From an uncultured Prevotella sp. (GTDB lineage: Bacteria; Bacteroidota; Bacteroidia; Bacteroidales; Bacteroidaceae), in contig CAKQFW010000017.1 in assembly GCA_934230965.1 (NCBI GenBank), positions 1 through 17,188 on the forward strand: a stretch of 17,188 bases of DNA, written 5' to 3'. The position numbers and the translations under genes were made by a program. Below the pieces are notes generated by a model. The model had not been told where the DNA came from and made no database searches. It saw nothing but the letters and a program-made list of their open reading frames with translations. Shown piece by piece: positions 15,656-17,188 of the stretch. The number at the start of each line of letters is the position of its first letter. Positions within the stretch are counted from its first letter, which is position 1.

Positions 15656-15676
15656 AAAAACTCACAAAAAACTCAC
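15656..15676 (-). promoter_or_regulatory. Direct-repeat operator upstream of the susC promoter
   Basis: On the - strand the 10-mer GTGAGTTTTT occurs twice with an 11-bp period (15676-15667 and 15665-15656), ending 13 bp before the -33 element. One-turn direct repeats next to -33 are a usual site for an activator. The T-tracts are low complexity, so the GTGAG cores carry the signal. Confidence 0.45.
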
Positions 15677-16060
15677 TTTTTTTGTTTTTGTATTTATTAA
15701 AACATTGTGTATCAAGAATATAAATAAATGTATACACTACGTCAAACCTCACCGCTTAATGAACAAATAATCGCGTTTTTTTATTCCTTTTTCTTTCCAG
15801 TGTTATACAACTGTTGTAACATTTTGTATATGTTGTTTGTAAAGTAGACTTGTCAAACGCTCTCTTTTCGTTAGTTCTTAAACCATCCATTTCGCGTGTT
15901 TTGATGTAAACACGAATGTCTACAAATTATCCAAAAAGTATATTTTTCTTTAAATTGAACGGTTGCGCCCTCGGTGTAGGACAGGGTCTCTGTGCTCCGT
16001 CCTACAGCACCCAATAATACACAGCACTGTAAGTAGATAACCTCTCATATTAATAACCCG

Positions 16061-16110
16061 TTTTGCATAAATATACATAAATACGGACGAAAGTGAATAT
16101 TTATGCAAAA
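16061..16110. repeat. Inverted pair of the ATATTTATGCAAAA motif
   Basis: ATATTTATGCAAAA occurs on the - strand at 16061-16074 and on the + strand at 16097-16110, forming a perfect 14-bp inverted repeat with a 22-bp centre. A third copy lies at 16341-16354. Confidence 0.7.
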
Positions 16111-16214
16111 GCGGTATTTTACATTCTTTTACATAATATTGTTTAAATATCTTATAATCTGTAATAAAATAGCGGTATTTTGCTTTCACTTTTCAAAGTT
16201 GATACCTTTCATTT

Positions 16215-16302
16215 GAGAAACCATGGGTTTTAGGTCGTGAAACCCTTGGTTTCAGCTTGAGAAACCCTTGGTTTTAGGGTCTGAAACCAAGGCTTTCAGA
16301 CC
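16215..16302. repeat. Four-unit 22-bp-period palindromic array
   Basis: Units start at 16215, 16237, 16259 and 16281, exactly 22 bp apart. Each holds a dyad of the form GAAACC-nnn-GGTTT(T/C): GAAACCATGGGTTTT, GAAACCCTTGGTTTC, GAAACCCTTGGTTTT, and GAAACCAAGGCTTTC, the last with an inverted centre (CCAAGG against CCTTGG). A degraded fifth unit may sit in phase at 16303-16324. The 22-bp period is two helical turns, placing all dyads on one face of the DNA. Confidence 0.75.
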
Positions 16303-16340
16303 GTAATATCAAGGGTATTGCAAACGGCACCCAATACTGT

Positions 16341-16354
16341 ATATTTATGCAAAA
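16341..16354 (+). repeat. Third copy of the ATATTTATGCAAAA motif
   Basis: This copy is on the + strand, 38 bp after the fourth unit of the array. Extended leftwards (16338-16354, TGTATATTTATGCAAAA) it is identical over 17 bp to the reverse complement of the first copy (16061-16077). Confidence 0.65.
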
Positions 16355-16383
16355 ATAGGAATGTCGTTTTAAAAGATTATTCA

Positions 16384-16407
16384 ATCACCCAATCGGTGAT
16401 ATTTTTC
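16384..16407 (+). terminator. Weak intrinsic terminator-like element
   Basis: A 6-bp stem (ATCACC 16384-16389, GGTGAT 16395-16400) with a 5-nt loop is followed directly by ATTTTTC on the + strand. It lies upstream of the sensor promoter, so it would end a transcript starting within the intergenic repeats. The stem is short. Confidence 0.35.
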
Positions 16408-16491
16408 TTCCCTTCAAGGCTGAACTATTTTTCTCCTTTCGGTGTCTTCAAGCCCCCTATGCTTAACAATTATTAAAAACGTGCAATGTTG

Positions 16492-16523
16492 TTTCTTGTT
16501 TTCCTTATTTGTTTGTAATTTTG
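16492..16523 (+). promoter_or_regulatory. Predicted promoter of the sensor gene
   Basis: TAATTTTG (16516-16523) matches the -7 consensus TAnnTTTG exactly, with TTTC (16492-16495, 3/4 match to TTTG) 20 bp upstream. The start site would fall near 16530, about 25 nt before the ATG at 16556. Confidence 0.6.
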
Positions 16524-16555
16524 TAGGAATAACTGAACAAACCAAAAAACATTGT

Positions 16556-17188
16556 ATGAGACGCTTCCTTTTAGGCATCGTCATAATCTTGACAACCTTT
16601 ACACTTCGCAGCGAGGCACAGTTGTTGATGATACGCAACTTTCCGCCCGCCTTTAATGCCTCCAGTGCACAAAACTGGGGCATTGCCGAAGGCTTTGGTG
16701 GCCAGATGTTTTTTGGTAACAACCAAGGGCTTCTGTCGTACGATGGCGACGAGTGGAACGTAAGCTACGTAAGCAATTATACCAGTGTGCGTTCTGTGCA
16801 GATGTCGCGCGATGGCAAGCAGCTGCTGGCAGGCGCTACCGATGAGTTTGGCTATTTTTGTCCCTCAAGAAAGAGCGACCAGATGGTTTACTATTCGTTG
16901 TCAAACCAATTGCCCAAGCCCATTCAAACCTTTGGCGAGATTTGGCACATCGTGATTGCTGGCCACTATACTTATTTTCAGGGCAAAAACAATGTGTTTG
17001 TTTACCGCGATAATAAGTTTTTGGCCGACTTACCCTTCAGCGCTAACGTTGAAAATATCTTTCCTGTTGATGGGCGCGCCATCATCAGTACAGCCGAAGG
17101 TCTTTATTCGTTGAATGGTACAAAGATGGACTTGCTGCCAGGATTTGAACCCTTGCAAGGCAAAAAGGTGCATGGCATAGGCCATTTT
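16556..17188 (+). CDS. Propeller-type sensor/regulator of the PUL, N-terminal part
   Basis: The frame from the ATG at 16556 stays open to the right edge (211 residues), so the C-terminus is outside the window. A signal peptide (MRRFLLGIVIILTTF ... SEAQ) sends the visible part to the periplasm. What follows looks like blades of a regulator beta-propeller: SAQNWGIAEGFGGQMFFGNN, GLLSYDGDEW, SVRSVQMSRDGKQLLAGA, DEFGYF, a segment ending IWHIVIAG, YTYFQGKNNVFVY and STAEGLYSLNG. From memory, this 'NW-I ... MYFGN-x-GLL-YDG ... GYF ... W-I ... YFQ' form is found in Bacteroidetes sensors that end in a Y_Y_Y domain, a membrane helix and a LuxR-type helix-turn-helix, and also resembles hybrid two-component sensors. 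It is divergent from susC and most likely its regulator. The output domain cannot be seen. Confidence 0.8.
   Translation, partial: MRRFLLGIVIILTTFTLRSEAQLLMIRNFPPAFNASSAQNWGIAEGFGGQMFFGNNQGLLSYDGDEWNVSYVSNYTSVRSVQMSRDGKQLLAGATDEFGYFCPSRKSDQMVYYSLSNQLPKPIQTFGEIWHIVIAGHYTYFQGKNNVFVYRDNKFLADLPFSANVENIFPVDGRAIISTAEGLYSLNGTKMDLLPGFEPLQGKKVHGIGHF

Larger units (their letters stand above)
15346..16555. other. 1.2-kb divergent regulatory region between susC and the sensor gene
   Basis: This AT-rich, non-coding stretch separates two divergently transcribed starts. From left to right it holds the susC leader with a 13-bp tandem repeat (15469-15507), the susC promoter and direct-repeat operator (15611-15676), a short palindrome TACAACTGTTGTA (15806-15818), two mutually exclusive small stems (15975-15982/15999-16006 and 15992-15996/16006-16010), three copies of ATATTTATGCAAAA, two copies of AGCGGTATTTT (16110-16120, 16171-16181), the 22-bp palindromic array, a weak terminator and the sensor promoter. 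The short ORFs inside look spurious. It is unusually long for a susC-regulator gap. Confidence 0.8.

Noticed and set aside
15950..16189. A 79-aa ORF on the - strand in the intergenic region.
   Set aside because: It overlaps the ATATTTATGCAAAA inverted pair, lacks a recognisable domain and has a composition expected of AT-rich non-coding DNA.
16215..16324. The regular repeats could be a CRISPR array.
   Set aside because: The period is 22 bp with no unique spacers; each unit is itself a near-palindrome and no cas gene is nearby.
16414..16722. A 102-aa ORF on the - strand.
   Set aside because: It runs antisense through the sensor start and its promoter; the + strand frame has a signal peptide and propeller motifs.

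Overview
The window looks like a Bacteroidales chromosome, most likely Prevotellaceae. The basis is a SusC/SusD pair, promoter boxes of the Bacteroidetes TTTG / TAnnTTTG type, A-rich sequence before start codons instead of a strong Shine-Dalgarno, and several exported proteins that end in a short 'Y-x-L-x-G ... KGI-x-I-x-NGKK' tail. I could not run a search, so genus-level placement is inference.

Layout. (1) 1-1860, + strand: the 3' part of an exported protein, then a free-standing B3/B4 (PheT-like) domain protein. Both are unrelated to the rest and end at a strong bidirectional terminator (1895-1945). (2) 1967-15345, - strand: a polysaccharide utilization locus (PUL). In transcription order it holds susC, susD, a 292-aa exported single-module protein, a GH128 endo-beta-1,3-glucanase with a CBM6-like module, a GH16 laminarinase with three tandem copies of the same module found in the 292-aa protein, a 726-aa exported FN3/carbohydrate-binding-like protein, and a 61-aa peptide gene. 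(3) 15346-16555: a 1.2-kb divergent intergenic region rich in short repeats. It carries the inferred susC promoter with a paired direct-repeat operator, a 14-17 bp motif present three times, a four-unit 22-bp-period palindromic array, a weak + strand terminator, and the promoter of the regulator. (4) 16556 to the right edge, + strand: the N-terminal part of an exported propeller-type sensor/regulator.

Working model. Two endo-beta-1,3-glucanases of different folds cut a beta-1,3-glucan (laminarin-, curdlan- or yeast-glucan-like) at or outside the cell surface. The repeated modules and the FN3 protein bind glucan, SusD and SusC capture and import oligosaccharides, and the divergent sensor controls the locus. 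No exo-beta-glucosidase (GH3 or similar) lies in the window, so final hydrolysis must be encoded elsewhere.

Most interesting items: the unrecognised ~208-residue module (three copies in the GH16 enzyme and one stand-alone), and the repeat architecture of the regulator-susC intergenic region.
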